A stretch of 5,394 nt of DNA from an uncultured Clostridia bacterium (GTDB lineage: Bacteria; Bacillota; Clostridia; UBA1381): the NCBI GenBank assembly GCA_905236685.1, contig CAJOPD010000003.1, positions 1-5,394 on the forward strand, given 5' to 3'. Each line of letters starts with the position of its first letter. Within the stretch, counting starts at the first letter, position 1. The notes under the pieces are model-generated. The model saw nothing but the letters and a program-made list of their open reading frames with translations. It was not told the DNA's origin and searched no databases. Made by a program: the position numbers and the translations under genes. Shown one piece after another: positions 5,184 to 5,394 of this stretch.

Positions 5184-5394
5184 CTATTTTTTGCTGAGTG
5201 CCGCATTTATAAATCCATTAAAAAGCGGGTGCGGCTTATTGGGTCGGGACTTAAACTCGGGGTGGAACTGCACACCGATATAAAATGGTCTTTCCGTAAG
5301 TTCGACAGCCTCAACCAGACTGCCGTCTGGCGAAAGTCCGCAAAGCGTCATACCGCCCTTTTTAAATGCATCACTGTAATCATTGTTAAACTCG
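5184..5394 (-). CDS. pyrG: CTP synthase, C-terminal fragment (N-terminus beyond window)
   Basis: The last 69 codons and a TAG stop are present; the gene runs off the right edge. The translation ends in the typical CTP synthase tail: FYIGVQFHPEFKSRPNKPHP, then LFNGFINAAL. The His (codon at 5262-5264) and Glu (5256-5258) of the HPE motif complete the class I glutamine amidotransferase triad, whose Cys lies outside the window. The enzyme makes CTP from UTP, using ammonia released from glutamine in this domain, in the cytoplasm. The fragment aligns with the family end without gaps or broken frame. It is a housekeeping gene, so it anchors the window in the chromosome. It has its own terminator and is probably not functionally tied to the genes that follow. 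Confidence 0.96.
   Translation of the reverse strand, partial: EFNNDYSDAFKKGGMTLCGLSPDGSLVEAVELTERPFYIGVQFHPEFKSRPNKPHPLFNGFINAALSKK

Overview
The window looks like a chromosomal segment from an AT-leaning Gram-positive anaerobe of the Clostridia type (Bacillota). The reasons are: A/G-rich Shine-Dalgarno sites of the GGGAGG and AGGAG type; a secreted protein with a copper-amine-oxidase N-terminal-like domain fused to a Cthe_2159-type beta-helix, an architecture typical of that group; a lipoprotein signal peptide; and an OmpR-type response regulator. The genus cannot be named from this sequence. All six genes lie on the minus strand, so transcription runs from right to left. Two genes are cut by the window edges.

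Layout in transcription order: (1) 5394-5184, the last 69 codons of CTP synthase (pyrG), closed by a strong intrinsic terminator at 5163-5118. (2) Immediately downstream, a promoter (5111-5080) drives a two-gene unit: an OmpR-family response regulator (5030-4365), whose end overlaps by 10 bases the start of a lipoprotein with a ComEC/Rec2-type metallo-beta-lactamase domain (4374-3535). No histidine kinase is present. (3) A second promoter (3519-3488) drives a tightly packed three-gene unit: a VTC-domain (polyphosphate polymerase-like) protein (3461-2724), a four-helix membrane protein of the DUF4956 family (2722-2042), and a large exported beta-helix protein (2028 to beyond position 1). The gaps in this unit are 1 and 13 bases.

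The most interesting signal is regulatory. The promoters of units (2) and (3) share the same architecture on the minus strand: TTAACY, 5 bases, TTAACT, exactly 9 bases, then a -10-like hexamer (TATAAT or TAAAAT), with no good -35 element. Direct repeats with an 11-base period in place of the -35 are the kind of site bound by OmpR/PhoP-family regulators, and the motif resembles the Bacillus PhoP (phosphate starvation) box. The inference is that the response regulator, or a PhoP-like relative elsewhere in the genome, controls both its own unit and the VTC/DUF4956/beta-helix unit. That would join an intracellular polyanion enzyme, a membrane protein, an exported carbohydrate-binding-type protein and a surface phosphodiesterase-like lipoprotein in one regulon. 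The promoter match is seen directly; the regulator's identity and the phosphate link are inference.

No stretch over 300 bases lacks a gene. The two gaps over 50 bases (3462-3534 and 5031-5183) hold the promoters and the terminator. I saw no RNA genes, CRISPR arrays, insertion sequences or phage genes.
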